DNA of 64,000 nt from DAOLCO01 sp964612555 (GTDB lineage Bacteria; Bdellovibrionota_C; UBA2361; SZUA-149; DAOLCO01), in the NCBI GenBank assembly GCA_964612555.1, contig CAZTBW010000001.1:186001-250000 (forward strand). Direction: 5' to 3'. Below, piece after piece: positions 25,565 to 33,663 of this stretch. Numbering within the stretch: the stretch's first letter is position 1; every line of letters begins with the position of its first letter. The notes under the pieces were generated by a model. That model made no database searches, was not told where the DNA came from, and saw only the letters and a program-made list of their open reading frames with translations. The translations under genes and the position numbers were made by a program.

Positions 25565-27190
25565 ATGAATTTAATAGTCACCTACATTACAAAGTCAGCG
25601 ATCAATTGGGCTGGATTTGAAATTGATGAGAACATTGAACTGCCAGAAGATGTTACTCTGCTAGGCAGTACACTCAAAGGAAAGATACGGGTTCTGGAGT
25701 CAGGCAGCATTAAAAGAAAATCTGAGACAGATTCTGAAAATACCTTTGAAGATAAAAACCCTGAATCTGAAGTATCCAGAGAACATACTACGGATGAACC
25801 AGGGGAAAATTTTTCTATTGAATCTATTACTGAATCTACTGCGGGTGACAAACCTCAAAAATCATATGACACGGGGATAGGATTTCTCGCAGCAGAGATC
25901 ACCACAGATGTTGAGATAGAACTTCCCTTCTCTGATAAGAAAAAGGCAGAAAAAGTTATTCCTTTTCAAATTCAGGACAGGCTTCCTTTTGATGTTCCCG
26001 ATTCACATACAGTAATTTATTTTTCTCCGGGAGACTCCGGGAACCTGTACAAATATTTCTACAGTGCCATTGAAAAAAAAGAGCTCTCTGAAATACTGTA
26101 TATACTTAAAACTCATGATATAAAACTCTGCTCTCTACATCCTGAGATTCACGCTGGCAATGCACTCTTTCATCTGGGAAAGAGTGATCAGAAAGATCAG
26201 TTAAAAGTTTTTCTACTCGAAAAAGAAGATGCGATTATATTTTCATCCGCAACAGAAAGAACGCTCTTTAACACAAGGCACATCCGGGTCTCATCTGACC
26301 CGGCAATTATCACTACACAGGTAAACGCACAACTTGCAATTTCGTTTCAATATCTTTTTGAACAATCCGAAACTTCCAAAAACAGGCAACCTGAAATAAC
26401 CTTATTCCATATCCCTTTTCCGAATTCCCTGATTGATTTTGAAAAAACATCAGATCATTTTAAACGCACCTATGTACCATTATCAATAGAAGAAATTATT
26501 CCCAAAGAAGAGAACAAAATATCCTGTGCCCTTTTAACAATGGGAGTTTGTGCCTACCTGGGAGTTCTACAAAGAGAAAGTGGCAGCTCACTTCTGGATT
26601 ATCAACTTCCTAAATCAATGTACCCCAATATCAGAAGTGGGGAGTTCCGGTATCGGGCTCCGCTGACAGAGATCAAAAACAGTTTCTATAATGAGCTTGT
26701 TCCTTTCTCCTTACTTATATTTTTTGCCGTACTGACTGCTCTCCTTGGTTTTATTCTGACTCCATTGAAGCAGTACAACCTTGATCAGGAAAAGATTAAT
26801 TCTATTGCTCTGGGAGCTCTCGGCAGCAACTCTATCCCCAAAGGCAGAGAACTAAGCATGCTTGAAGATCGGGTATATGAGCTTGAAAATGAGCTTGGAG
26901 ACATGAGTATCATTCAATCTTTATCATCAGTGGAGTGGCTCCACCTTCTTTCAAGTACCATTCCCGGAAGTATCCCCCTTGAGCTGGATAATATATCAAT
27001 TACCACCAAAGGTATTTCTTTTAGGGGGACGGTGCCAGACTATCCGACATCGGGGAGGGTTTCTTCTTTACTTGAATCCTTGAAATCTAAACGACCTGAT
27101 AAATTCTGCACGGTGGAACTTAAGACTGAAGATGTAGCCATCGGTGTAAGTAGCAAACAGATCAGAGCAGAGGTGACTCTTTGTGATTAA
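25565..27190 (+). CDS. gspL: Type II secretion protein GspL
   Basis: 541 residues. A large cytoplasmic domain resembles the actin-like GspL/PilM fold (KAEKVIPFQIQDRLPFDVPD is the recognisable element). It is interrupted by a charged Ser/Glu/Thr-rich insert around residues 50-100. One membrane segment lies near residues 378-398 (LVPFSLLIFFAVLTALLGFI), followed by a coiled coil and a small periplasmic domain. GspL anchors GspE to the membrane. It overlaps gspM by 8 bp. Confidence 0.8.
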   Translation: MNLIVTYITKSAINWAGFEIDENIELPEDVTLLGSTLKGKIRVLESGSIKRKSETDSENTFEDKNPESEVSREHTTDEPGENFSIESITESTAGDKPQKSYDTGIGFLAAEITTDVEIELPFSDKKKAEKVIPFQIQDRLPFDVPDSHTVIYFSPGDSGNLYKYFYSAIEKKELSEILYILKTHDIKLCSLHPEIHAGNALFHLGKSDQKDQLKVFLLEKEDAIIFSSATERTLFNTRHIRVSSDPAIITTQVNAQLAISFQYLFEQSETSKNRQPEITLFHIPFPNSLIDFEKTSDHFKRTYVPLSIEEIIPKEENKISCALLTMGVCAYLGVLQRESGSSLLDYQLPKSMYPNIRSGEFRYRAPLTEIKNSFYNELVPFSLLIFFAVLTALLGFILTPLKQYNLDQEKINSIALGALGSNSIPKGRELSMLEDRVYELENELGDMSIIQSLSSVEWLHLLSSTIPGSIPLELDNISITTKGISFRGTVPDYPTSGRVSSLLESLKSKRPDKFCTVELKTEDVAIGVSSKQIRAEVTLCD

Positions 27191-27770
27191 TAAAATCAGT
27201 ACATCTATTACCCTAATCCAAAAAGCAGAAGGCTGGTATCAACAGCTCACTCAACGTGAGCGGCTTATCATCAGAGTTGCATTTTTGTGCATGGTTTTTC
27301 TTTTGTTGTGGTTTGTTATGGATTCCACACTCCAATACAAAAAAAATATTGATGCCAGAGCCAGATCAAGTTCAGAATTAATTCCGCACGTTGCTCAATT
27401 AGCGCAAAGGATTCACGGTCTTGAAGCTCGAAAGAATGAACTGACCACTCTTTACCTTAACAGTACCCTCTCTTATGAAGAGCTTACGACATATCTGGAT
27501 ACCCTGATAAAATCCAAAATTGGTAATGACACCTATAGTCTTAATAAATCACAAGACACAGAAAATATCGGGGAGGATTTCATCCTTCAAAAGTTTACCA
27601 TAAAAATCAATGATGCCAAGCTGGATAATATCACAAGTCTTTTACATGCATTTGAAACCGGCACTCCGCGAATGTTTGTTCAGCGAACTGACATTGTAAA
27701 AAACAGGACAAAGGGGAACCTCTCCCTTACCCTTGAACTTACGAGCGTACAATCCAGCAATCGTCAATAG
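27183..27770 (+). CDS. gspM: Type II secretion protein GspM
   Basis: 195 residues from a GTG start overlapping gspL. A short cytoplasmic segment with WYQQLTQRERLII precedes the membrane segment VAFLCMVFLLLWFVM. The periplasmic part has a coiled coil and a ferredoxin-like C-terminal domain. The W-x-x-L-xx-RE-R pattern before the membrane helix is typical of GspM. It stabilises GspL in the platform. Confidence 0.78.
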   Translation: MINKISTSITLIQKAEGWYQQLTQRERLIIRVAFLCMVFLLLWFVMDSTLQYKKNIDARARSSSELIPHVAQLAQRIHGLEARKNELTTLYLNSTLSYEELTTYLDTLIKSKIGNDTYSLNKSQDTENIGEDFILQKFTIKINDAKLDNITSLLHAFETGTPRMFVQRTDIVKNRTKGNLSLTLELTSVQSSNRQ

Positions 27771-27772
27771 AT

Positions 27773-28669
27773 ATGAAACAGCGATTAAAGATTCTTTTGG
27801 AATCACCTCACAGAAGATATTTAATACTGTTTATTCTCCTTTTCTCCCTATATCACATACCTGCCACAATCAGTTCATCTGTCACCCCTCTTCTGAAAAA
27901 TTTAGTCCTTAATCAGGCTGGACGGGCAGGCATTGATCTTCAGTTCAGTGCTTTTAATTTTCATTTCCCTTACCGGGTACACATGAAAAATGTTCTTATT
28001 AAATCCCAATCCGCTCCTTCATTCCATCTTGATATGCTCGATTTTAGATTAAAAAAAATTCTCTCCGGAACCTCTGTTCAAACAACACTGAACCTCTATG
28101 ACGGCTCTCTCACCTGTGATCTTGGCTCGAGAAAGATAATCCCGACATTTCCCTATGACACTCAATGTATGATTGAAAATATCAAAATTGACAGATACCC
28201 TCTTGCCTATGGACTTGGACTTGCAGGGGAAATTTCCGGGGTAGTTAATGGGATGCTTCAGGAGAGCATACATTCATCCCGCTTTAATTTTAATATTCAG
28301 CTTGGTTCTGCCTCCTTTAATGCCGAACAAAACCCCATGACAAAAATGTTAAAACTTCCAAATATCAGCTCAATAGAAGTTCAGCTTCAGGGAGACTTAC
28401 TGAACGATCAAATGAATATTGAAAACGGAACTATTTTCAGTAGTCATGGGTCTATTACCTCAATTAAAGGAGTTGTCAGTAATATTACACAAGCACGTCC
28501 TGCAATTTCTCTGGAAGGTATTCTCCAATTATCAGATCAAGGTAAAGAAAGCCTGAGTACCTGGCTAGAGCTCCTAAACAACAACCGCCCCCTCCCCCAG
28601 GGACAAAACAGAGTCAAAATAGAAGGGTCAATGCCATCTCCCAGATTGCAGTTTTTACCTTTACAATAA
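27773..28669 (+). CDS. gspN: Type II secretion protein GspN
   Basis: 298 residues. An N-terminal membrane anchor (YLILFILLFSLYHIPATI) is followed by a beta-rich AsmA/GspN-like periplasmic region (MLDFRLKKILSGTSVQTTLN, GEISGVVNGMLQ, GTIFSSHGSITSIKGVVSN). It starts 2 bp after gspM ends and is last of the T2SS run. It is convergent with the flagellin gene, 24 bp away. Confidence 0.72.
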   Translation: MKQRLKILLESPHRRYLILFILLFSLYHIPATISSSVTPLLKNLVLNQAGRAGIDLQFSAFNFHFPYRVHMKNVLIKSQSAPSFHLDMLDFRLKKILSGTSVQTTLNLYDGSLTCDLGSRKIIPTFPYDTQCMIENIKIDRYPLAYGLGLAGEISGVVNGMLQESIHSSRFNFNIQLGSASFNAEQNPMTKMLKLPNISSIEVQLQGDLLNDQMNIENGTIFSSHGSITSIKGVVSNITQARPAISLEGILQLSDQGKESLSTWLELLNNNRPLPQGQNRVKIEGSMPSPRLQFLPLQ

Positions 28670-28670
28670 G

Positions 28671-28704
28671 AAGATATTTACTACGATTAAATCCTAAATA
28701 TCTT
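28671..28704. terminator. Convergent gspN/flagellin hairpin, probable bidirectional terminator
   Basis: AAGATATTTA (28671-28680) and TAAATATCTT (28695-28704) form a perfect 10-bp AT-rich stem with a 14-nt loop, overlapping the flagellin stop codon. Short T-runs flank it. Its position between convergent genes supports termination. Confidence 0.5.
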
Positions 28705-30739
28705 TTAACAAGGTAAGTACCAGCTGTGGCTGTAGGTTCGCCTGTGAAAGTACCGCAGCGCCGGATTGCTGTAGTATCTGTTTTGCAGCGAGTTTTGCGG
28801 ATTCATCTGCCACATCGGTGTCGGTAATTTGAGACGCAGCACTTGCAAGGTTTTGGGTCATGGTTGAGAGGTTTGAAATAGCAGTATCTATTCTTGAACT
28901 TGATGCGCCGATACCTGCACGGGTGAGGTTTAAAGTATCAAGTCTGTCTTTTGCAAGCATGAGTGTTACCCTTGCGCTCATCTGGTTTTGAACTACCATA
29001 CCTGATAAACCGTCAATTCCGGTCTTTGAGAGGTCACGCATAAAAATATCCGCGACTCCATTACTATCTCCTGCAACCAAAGATGTAGAGTCTGATGAAA
29101 AAAAGACTTTACTTCCATCTGCTGTAATAAAAGACGGGGTTTGTATTACCGAGTCTACTTCTCCTGAAGTAGATCTACTCACAAGTTCAATATCCCCTGT
29201 TAGCATATCTTTCCTGTAAACCTGCCATCCGCTTACTCCATCAATCAAATTTGATGAATTAGAGCTAAACGAAAGATATCTTCCATCAGCACTGATGCTG
29301 GTACCGGCATTACTGGCACCATCACCTTGCACTCCGTCTTTTGTGCTACTTGCAAGTTGAACTTTCCCTGTTTCCAAATCTTTAACAAATATCTGCCCAC
29401 CACTTACTCCAGGGAGAAGATTGGTAGCAGTTGACCAGAATGCAAGATAGCGACCATTTGCACTAAGGCTTTGATGAAAACTCCACCCATTAATATATCC
29501 CCAGTCATCACCACTACTTCCAAGTTTTAATTCTCCTGTTTCCAAATTTCTTATATAAAACTGCCCACTACTTATCCCTGGAATGAGATTTGTGGCACTT
29601 GAATAGAATATAAGAAAGCTCTGATCCTGACTAAAGACTCCACGATTACTTCCTTCATCTCCCTCCTCTCCATTCTCGTTCACACTTTGAATTGTTACAG
29701 CTCCTGTCTGAAGGTCTTTCATATAAACATGTGTGCCATTTATACCAAGAAGGTTCGTAGAGTTTGAGGTAAACAAAACATAACGACCATCTGCGCTAAT
29801 ATTACCTTGACTGCTGGTAGAATGACCAGCTGCACCATTCTGCTCACTACTGACAAGTTTCAAGGCACCAGTCTGCAAATCTTTTGCATACACCTGCCAA
29901 TTCCCATATGTATTTTCCGCTACAAGATTATTCGACCTTGATCTAAAAACAAGATAACGTCCATCCGCACTTAGAGTGGCATCATCACTGGCCAAATCTC
30001 CGACTACCCCATCCGATGAACTGCTTCCAACTTTTACTTCTCCTGTTAAAGTATCTTTTATGTACACCTGCTGCCCACTTACTCCGGAAACAAGATTAGT
30101 AGCATCTGACCAAAAGGCAACATAGCGACCATCCGCACTTACAGAAAGAACCTGGCTTTGCCCATTTGCCTCTCCACCACCAGCAGTAGTGCTGACTCGA
30201 AGCGTCTCCCCCGAAGAATACAAGCCAAAAGCATCACTTGAAAGCTCATTTCCCACCTGCACTGCAAGTCCCCCTGCCACTCCATAACCACCCTGAAGGT
30301 TCACCAGGGTATTAGCACCCGTCAGTAATTGCATTCCGTTAAACCTTGTACTTTCAATGATGCGGTTGTACTCATTCTGTAAAGCCGTCACCTCATCCTG
30401 AAGCGGTTTTCTCTGCGTACTACTCAAAGTCCCATTAGCACTCTGCTCCGCTATTTCCTGAATACGAAACATAATATTCGTAAGCTCTGTAATCGCACCT
30501 TCTGCAATATTCAGATAACTGATACCATCATTCAAGTTACGAATACCCTGAGCAAGAACTGCCCGATCTGCATTAAGAAGAGAAGAAACAGAAAGCCCCG
30601 CTGCATCATCCGATGCACGGTTTATCCTCATCCCACTTGATAATCTGTTAAAAGAAGTTTCAAGGTCTTTACTCGCTCGAGTAAAATTTCTCTGAGCGTT
30701 CATAGATGCGATGTTGGTAGTAAGGGAGAGTCTACTCAT
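28694..30739 (-). CDS. fliC: Flagellin with a seven-bladed beta-propeller in its variable domain
   Basis: 681 residues. The N-terminal D0/D1 (1-~170: NRLSSGMRINRASDDAAGL, then LNDGISYLNIAEGA) and C-terminal D1/D0 (~575-681: RLDTLNLTRAGIGASSSRID, AAKQILQQSGAAVLSQAN) are canonical flagellin. Between them are seven PD40/WD40-like repeats. They start at residues 201, 257, 315, 370, 426, 483 and 539 (SADGRY.. or variants), spaced 55-58 residues, with motif SADGRYxxFxS, NLxxGxS, QVYxKDLxTG. The last repeat stops after its third strand (DIFMRDLSKTG), and the missing strand type occurs before the first repeat (ETLRVSTTAGGG), as expected for velcro closure. GGAGG precedes the start; a sigma-28 promoter lies upstream. 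The filament would display a propeller; its ligand is unknown. Confidence 0.93.
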   Translation of the reverse strand: MSRLSLTTNIASMNAQRNFTRASKDLETSFNRLSSGMRINRASDDAAGLSVSSLLNADRAVLAQGIRNLNDGISYLNIAEGAITELTNIMFRIQEIAEQSANGTLSSTQRKPLQDEVTALQNEYNRIIESTRFNGMQLLTGANTLVNLQGGYGVAGGLAVQVGNELSSDAFGLYSSGETLRVSTTAGGGEANGQSQVLSVSADGRYVAFWSDATNLVSGVSGQQVYIKDTLTGEVKVGSSSSDGVVGDLASDDATLSADGRYLVFRSRSNNLVAENTYGNWQVYAKDLQTGALKLVSSEQNGAAGHSTSSQGNISADGRYVLFTSNSTNLLGINGTHVYMKDLQTGAVTIQSVNENGEEGDEGSNRGVFSQDQSFLIFYSSATNLIPGISSGQFYIRNLETGELKLGSSGDDWGYINGWSFHQSLSANGRYLAFWSTATNLLPGVSGGQIFVKDLETGKVQLASSTKDGVQGDGASNAGTSISADGRYLSFSSNSSNLIDGVSGWQVYRKDMLTGDIELVSRSTSGEVDSVIQTPSFITADGSKVFFSSDSTSLVAGDSNGVADIFMRDLSKTGIDGLSGMVVQNQMSARVTLMLAKDRLDTLNLTRAGIGASSSRIDTAISNLSTMTQNLASAASQITDTDVADESAKLAAKQILQQSGAAVLSQANLQPQLVLTLLKDI

Positions 30740-30854
30740 AGGAAGACCTCCTCAAGCAAGACGCACGGATAACGTAAGACGCAAGCATCCTTTTGAAAAA
30801 ATAGAATGAAGAATGAATTACTACTACTCATCCTTGTACTGCATACTTCCGTGT

Positions 30855-30878
30855 ACAGAACCATTTCCCTGGTTCTGT
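30855..30878 (-). promoter_or_regulatory. Stable hairpin in the flagellin mRNA leader
   Basis: ACAGAACCA, 6-nt loop, TGGTTCTGT: a perfect 9-bp stem within the ~175-nt leader between the sigma-28 promoter and the start codon. No T-tract follows on the minus strand, so a leader structure or regulator site is more likely than a terminator. Confidence 0.4.
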
Positions 30879-30919
30879 AATTTTAAAAACCATAAGTGTG
30901 ACAAACACTTACAACTTAA

Positions 30920-30946
30920 AAATCGGCATATTACTGACCGAACTTA
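30920..30946 (-). promoter_or_regulatory. Sigma-28 (FliA) promoter of the flagellin gene
   Basis: Read on the minus strand: TAAGTTCG, 11-bp spacer, GCCGATTT. This is close to the FliA consensus (TAAAGTTT, 11 bp, GCCGATAA) with exact spacing. It places flagellin in the late class of flagellar genes. The rest of the 405-bp gap 30740-31144 shows no gene. Confidence 0.85.
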
Positions 30947-31162
30947 ACACACTGTATAAGTGCATAATTAAAAACTTGATACACCTTTGAGGCTTAGGAA
31001 AAAATTTAAGCAGTACTTTGCAAAGAAACCAAATACCTAAAACCATAAATCCCTGTAATTACATGATTTGGCAGGTATCAGAGGCTCACCAAAAATAAGA
31101 GGGTGGTACTTAATTAGGTTCTTAACCTTGATTTATCATAAAATATGACCTATAATAGTCAC

Positions 31163-31411
31163 ATGGAGACCATAAATGTAGCATCGCTGAAAAGTACCCT
31201 GAGCACTATTCTGAAGAGAGTCAGGGAGGGGGAAAGGCTTATCGTGGTAAACCGTGATACCCCTATTGCCACCTTGAATCCCTATCAGGAAACTGAAATT
31301 AAAATTGCAAAAAAAGCTGTCGATGAATTCTCCGCCCCCAAGGGTATATCGTGTGCTAAAAAAATCACCAATCCTTTGCTACTGCTTAGAGAGGATAGGG
31401 ATAGACGCTGA
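31163..31411 (+). CDS. Phd/YefM-type antitoxin
   Basis: 82 residues from the ATG at 31163 (an in-frame ATG at 31145 would add six residues). METINVASLKSTLSTILKRV followed by REGERLIVVNRDTPIATLNP matches the Phd/YefM DNA-binding domain. The C-terminal tail would wrap the toxin. Its TGA stop overlaps the proposed toxin start. Such antitoxins repress their own operon. Confidence 0.85.
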   Translation: METINVASLKSTLSTILKRVREGERLIVVNRDTPIATLNPYQETEIKIAKKAVDEFSAPKGISCAKKITNPLLLLREDRDRR

Positions 31412-31833
31412 TCTGTTATATTGACAGCTCTGTTGTTCTTGCCGCCTTGCTTGCTCAAGGTTCTTCCTTTAATGACTGGTCAAAAGTACGTTTTGCATTT
31501 TCAAGTTTAATACTTACAGTGGAGTGTAACCGGGTACTTGACCGATACCGTTTACTTGGCGAGTTAAACGATAGTGAACTTGCTGAGATAAAAATGAACC
31601 TTGAAATTTTCCTGCGAGGAGTTACTTTATTAGAAGTAACTGATAAAATTATAATGAGAGCGAGTAGTGCATTTCCCACCATAGTAGGTTCTCTCGATGC
31701 CATTCACCTAAGCACTGCCCTCCTGTGGAATGAAGACAATGTTCGAAAAAATGAACACGATACATGTATGCTATTAAGTTATGATCAACAATTAAACACC
31801 GCAGCAAAAGCCTGTGGGGTACGCACTTTGTAG
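31408..31833 (+). CDS. PIN-domain toxin (VapC-like), probable CTG start
   Basis: The first catalytic Asp of the PIN fold is in ICYIDSSVVLAALL, which lies upstream of the first TTG (31447). No ATG/GTG/TTG is available in frame before it. A CTG at 31408, overlapping the antitoxin TGA and preceded by AGGG seven bases upstream, is the best start; this gives 141 residues. The other acidic residues are visible in TVECNRVLDR, SLDAIHLSTAL and SYDQQLNTA, so the nuclease site looks intact. It would cleave RNA when released from the Phd-type antitoxin. The start codon is inferred. Confidence 0.8.
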   Translation: MICYIDSSVVLAALLAQGSSFNDWSKVRFAFSSLILTVECNRVLDRYRLLGELNDSELAEIKMNLEIFLRGVTLLEVTDKIIMRASSAFPTIVGSLDAIHLSTALLWNEDNVRKNEHDTCMLLSYDQQLNTAAKACGVRTL

Positions 31834-31852
31834 GGAAACACCCGTTTATCTA

Positions 31853-32557
31853 CTACATCCCCGAACCAGATATGGACAGTCTTACAGAAACCGCCGGTGG
31901 CAGGTTAAATATTGAAATTTTCTTGTCAAAACCACCATCTTTGGAGACGTGATCACACCACTTTGCAATGACCTCATCCACTCCCCTGACCCGATCACGC
32001 ACTTCTTTTTTGGGAGAAATGCCTGATAGTTTTCTAAGCCCTGCATAATGAAAAAATGTTAAGGTTCCTTCATTTTTTAAAATCTTCTTAAAATGACAAA
32101 AGAAATTATCTACAAGCTCGGGACTGAAATTATGGAATGGGAGACTTGAGACAATAAAATCAAAACCATCACCTATCAACTCATCAGGTAACTCAAGGAC
32201 TGAACCCTGATAAAAATAAACGCGGTCTTCATTTTTTTTGAAATATGCATCTGACCTGAGTGATGCCTGTAAACTGCTCATAAATCTTGAGTTTATTTCA
32301 CACACCACGAACTCATCCGAAGGACTGATTTTTTTAAGAAGTGCCCTTGTAAAGGGACCCGTCCCCGGACCGACTTCGAGAATCCGTCTGTTTTCACCAT
32401 ACTCATCAAGTGGTTCAATCATCAATTTTGCAAGATGAGGAGAGCTTGGAAGCATGGCACCAATTTCAGAAAAAGAATCGGGCAGCTCCTTCACGAAAGT
32501 CGCATAATCCCTGACAAACCTGCCACACTGTTTTACACTTTTATATTTCAAATTCAT
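31853..32557 (-). CDS. Class I SAM-dependent methyltransferase, phospholipid N-methyltransferase-like
   Basis: Start taken at the internal ATG (32557), giving 234 residues; a 15-residue upstream extension is possible. Motif I is RILEVGPGTGPFTRALLKKI, with a following acidic CEINSRF and a DFIVSSLPFHNFSP motif reminiscent of PmtA/KsgA-like enzymes. The preceding helix (SSPHLAKLMIEPL) is typical of Sinorhizobium-type PmtA proteins, which methylate phosphatidylethanolamine. The specific substrate is unproven. It is separated by 72 bp from the epimerase upstream and convergent with the toxin. Confidence 0.72.
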   Translation of the reverse strand: MNLKYKSVKQCGRFVRDYATFVKELPDSFSEIGAMLPSSPHLAKLMIEPLDEYGENRRILEVGPGTGPFTRALLKKISPSDEFVVCEINSRFMSSLQASLRSDAYFKKNEDRVYFYQGSVLELPDELIGDGFDFIVSSLPFHNFSPELVDNFFCHFKKILKNEGTLTFFHYAGLRKLSGISPKKEVRDRVRGVDEVIAKWCDHVSKDGGFDKKISIFNLPPAVSVRLSISGSGM

Positions 32558-32629
32558 GTAGCGCCAAAGATAGATTAAGCATGCACTTTCCAATAAATAC
32601 AATCGGCATAAAACAGCAAATCACTTATG

Positions 32630-33655
32630 TTATACTGATAAAAAAGATTTTACGGTATATTCTATCCCTTCGGAACGAAAAACCAGAGGTAAATAGCTTA
32701 ATTCTTTAGATATTTTACTTATATCAGCATGAGAGTGCCGTATATCACCGGCTCTGAAATCTTTGTAACTCACCGGCAGAGTCGCTTTACCGGTAATGGA
32801 GGCAGTGTACTTTGCAATATCATCATATAGCTGATTCAGAGTAGTCTTCTCACCGCAGGCAACATTAAACACCATATGTTTTGAAGATACTTCCTCGGCA
32901 GTAGCAGAAAGTAAATTGGCAAGAACCACATTGTCGATATAACAAAAATCCCTGCTTGTTTCACCGTCACCAAATATTTCACATTCCAAATTTTGAGATA
33001 GCCTGTCGACCCATCGTGGAATGACCGCAGCATATGGTCCATCAGGATCCTGCCTGGGTCCAAAAACATTAAAATACCTTAGACCAACAAGCTCGATATT
33101 GTACGAGCTTGCATAAGCATCCGCATACACCTCATTACACATTTTACTTGCAGCATAGGGTGAAAGCACCTTTCCGACCTGCTCCTCCACCTTTGGCAGG
33201 ATTTCAGAATCTCCATACACAGAGCTGGATGAGGCATACACTATTCGGGAAATTCCGGCACTACGAGCAAGATCAAGAACTGATAAAAAACCAGTCACGT
33301 TCGAATGATGGGTCGCCTCCGGTTCTTCAATCGAACGAGGCACCGAACCCAATGCCGCCTGATGCACAAGAAAATTCCCACCCGTAAATACAGACTTCAA
33401 TCTTGATTCATCATTTATATCAGATTCGATAAAAGTGAAATTTTTTGCATTCTTGTGAGAAGATAAATATTCAATATTTGATTTTTTCCCGGTAGCAAAA
33501 TTATCAATACCTCGTACCGTTTGCCCCAAATCAAGTAAGGTCTCAACAATATGAGAGCCTATAAACCCGGCAACACCGGTGACTATCCATGTATGCGACT
33601 GTGAGAAGCGACTAGAGAAAGAATTACTATTCAGAAAATCAATTACTTTATTCAT
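32630..33655 (-). CDS. NAD-dependent UDP-sugar 4-epimerase (WbpP/GalE-like)
   Basis: Extended SDR fold: TGVAGFIGSHIVETLLDLG nucleotide loop, FATGKKSNIEYL, VYASSSSVYGDS, catalytic Tyr-x3-Lys in SPYAASKMCNEVYA, then RYFNVFGPRQDPDGPYAAVI. The last motif and the FATG..NI segment are closest to the WbpP/TviC group that epimerises UDP-GlcNAc or UDP-GlcNAcA at C4. Start taken at 33655; an alternative lies at 33664, overlapping the next gene upstream. It forms a nucleotide-sugar operon with the dehydrogenase and aminotransferase. Confidence 0.85.
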   Translation of the reverse strand: MNKVIDFLNSNSFSSRFSQSHTWIVTGVAGFIGSHIVETLLDLGQTVRGIDNFATGKKSNIEYLSSHKNAKNFTFIESDINDESRLKSVFTGGNFLVHQAALGSVPRSIEEPEATHHSNVTGFLSVLDLARSAGISRIVYASSSSVYGDSEILPKVEEQVGKVLSPYAASKMCNEVYADAYASSYNIELVGLRYFNVFGPRQDPDGPYAAVIPRWVDRLSQNLECEIFGDGETSRDFCYIDNVVLANLLSATAEEVSSKHMVFNVACGEKTTLNQLYDDIAKYTASITGKATLPVSYKDFRAGDIRHSHADISKISKELSYLPLVFRSEGIEYTVKSFLSV

Positions 33656-33663
33656 ACACAACA

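Noticed and set aside
31447..31833. TTG at 31447 as PIN toxin start
   Set aside because: It would remove the first catalytic Asp and the opening beta-strand.
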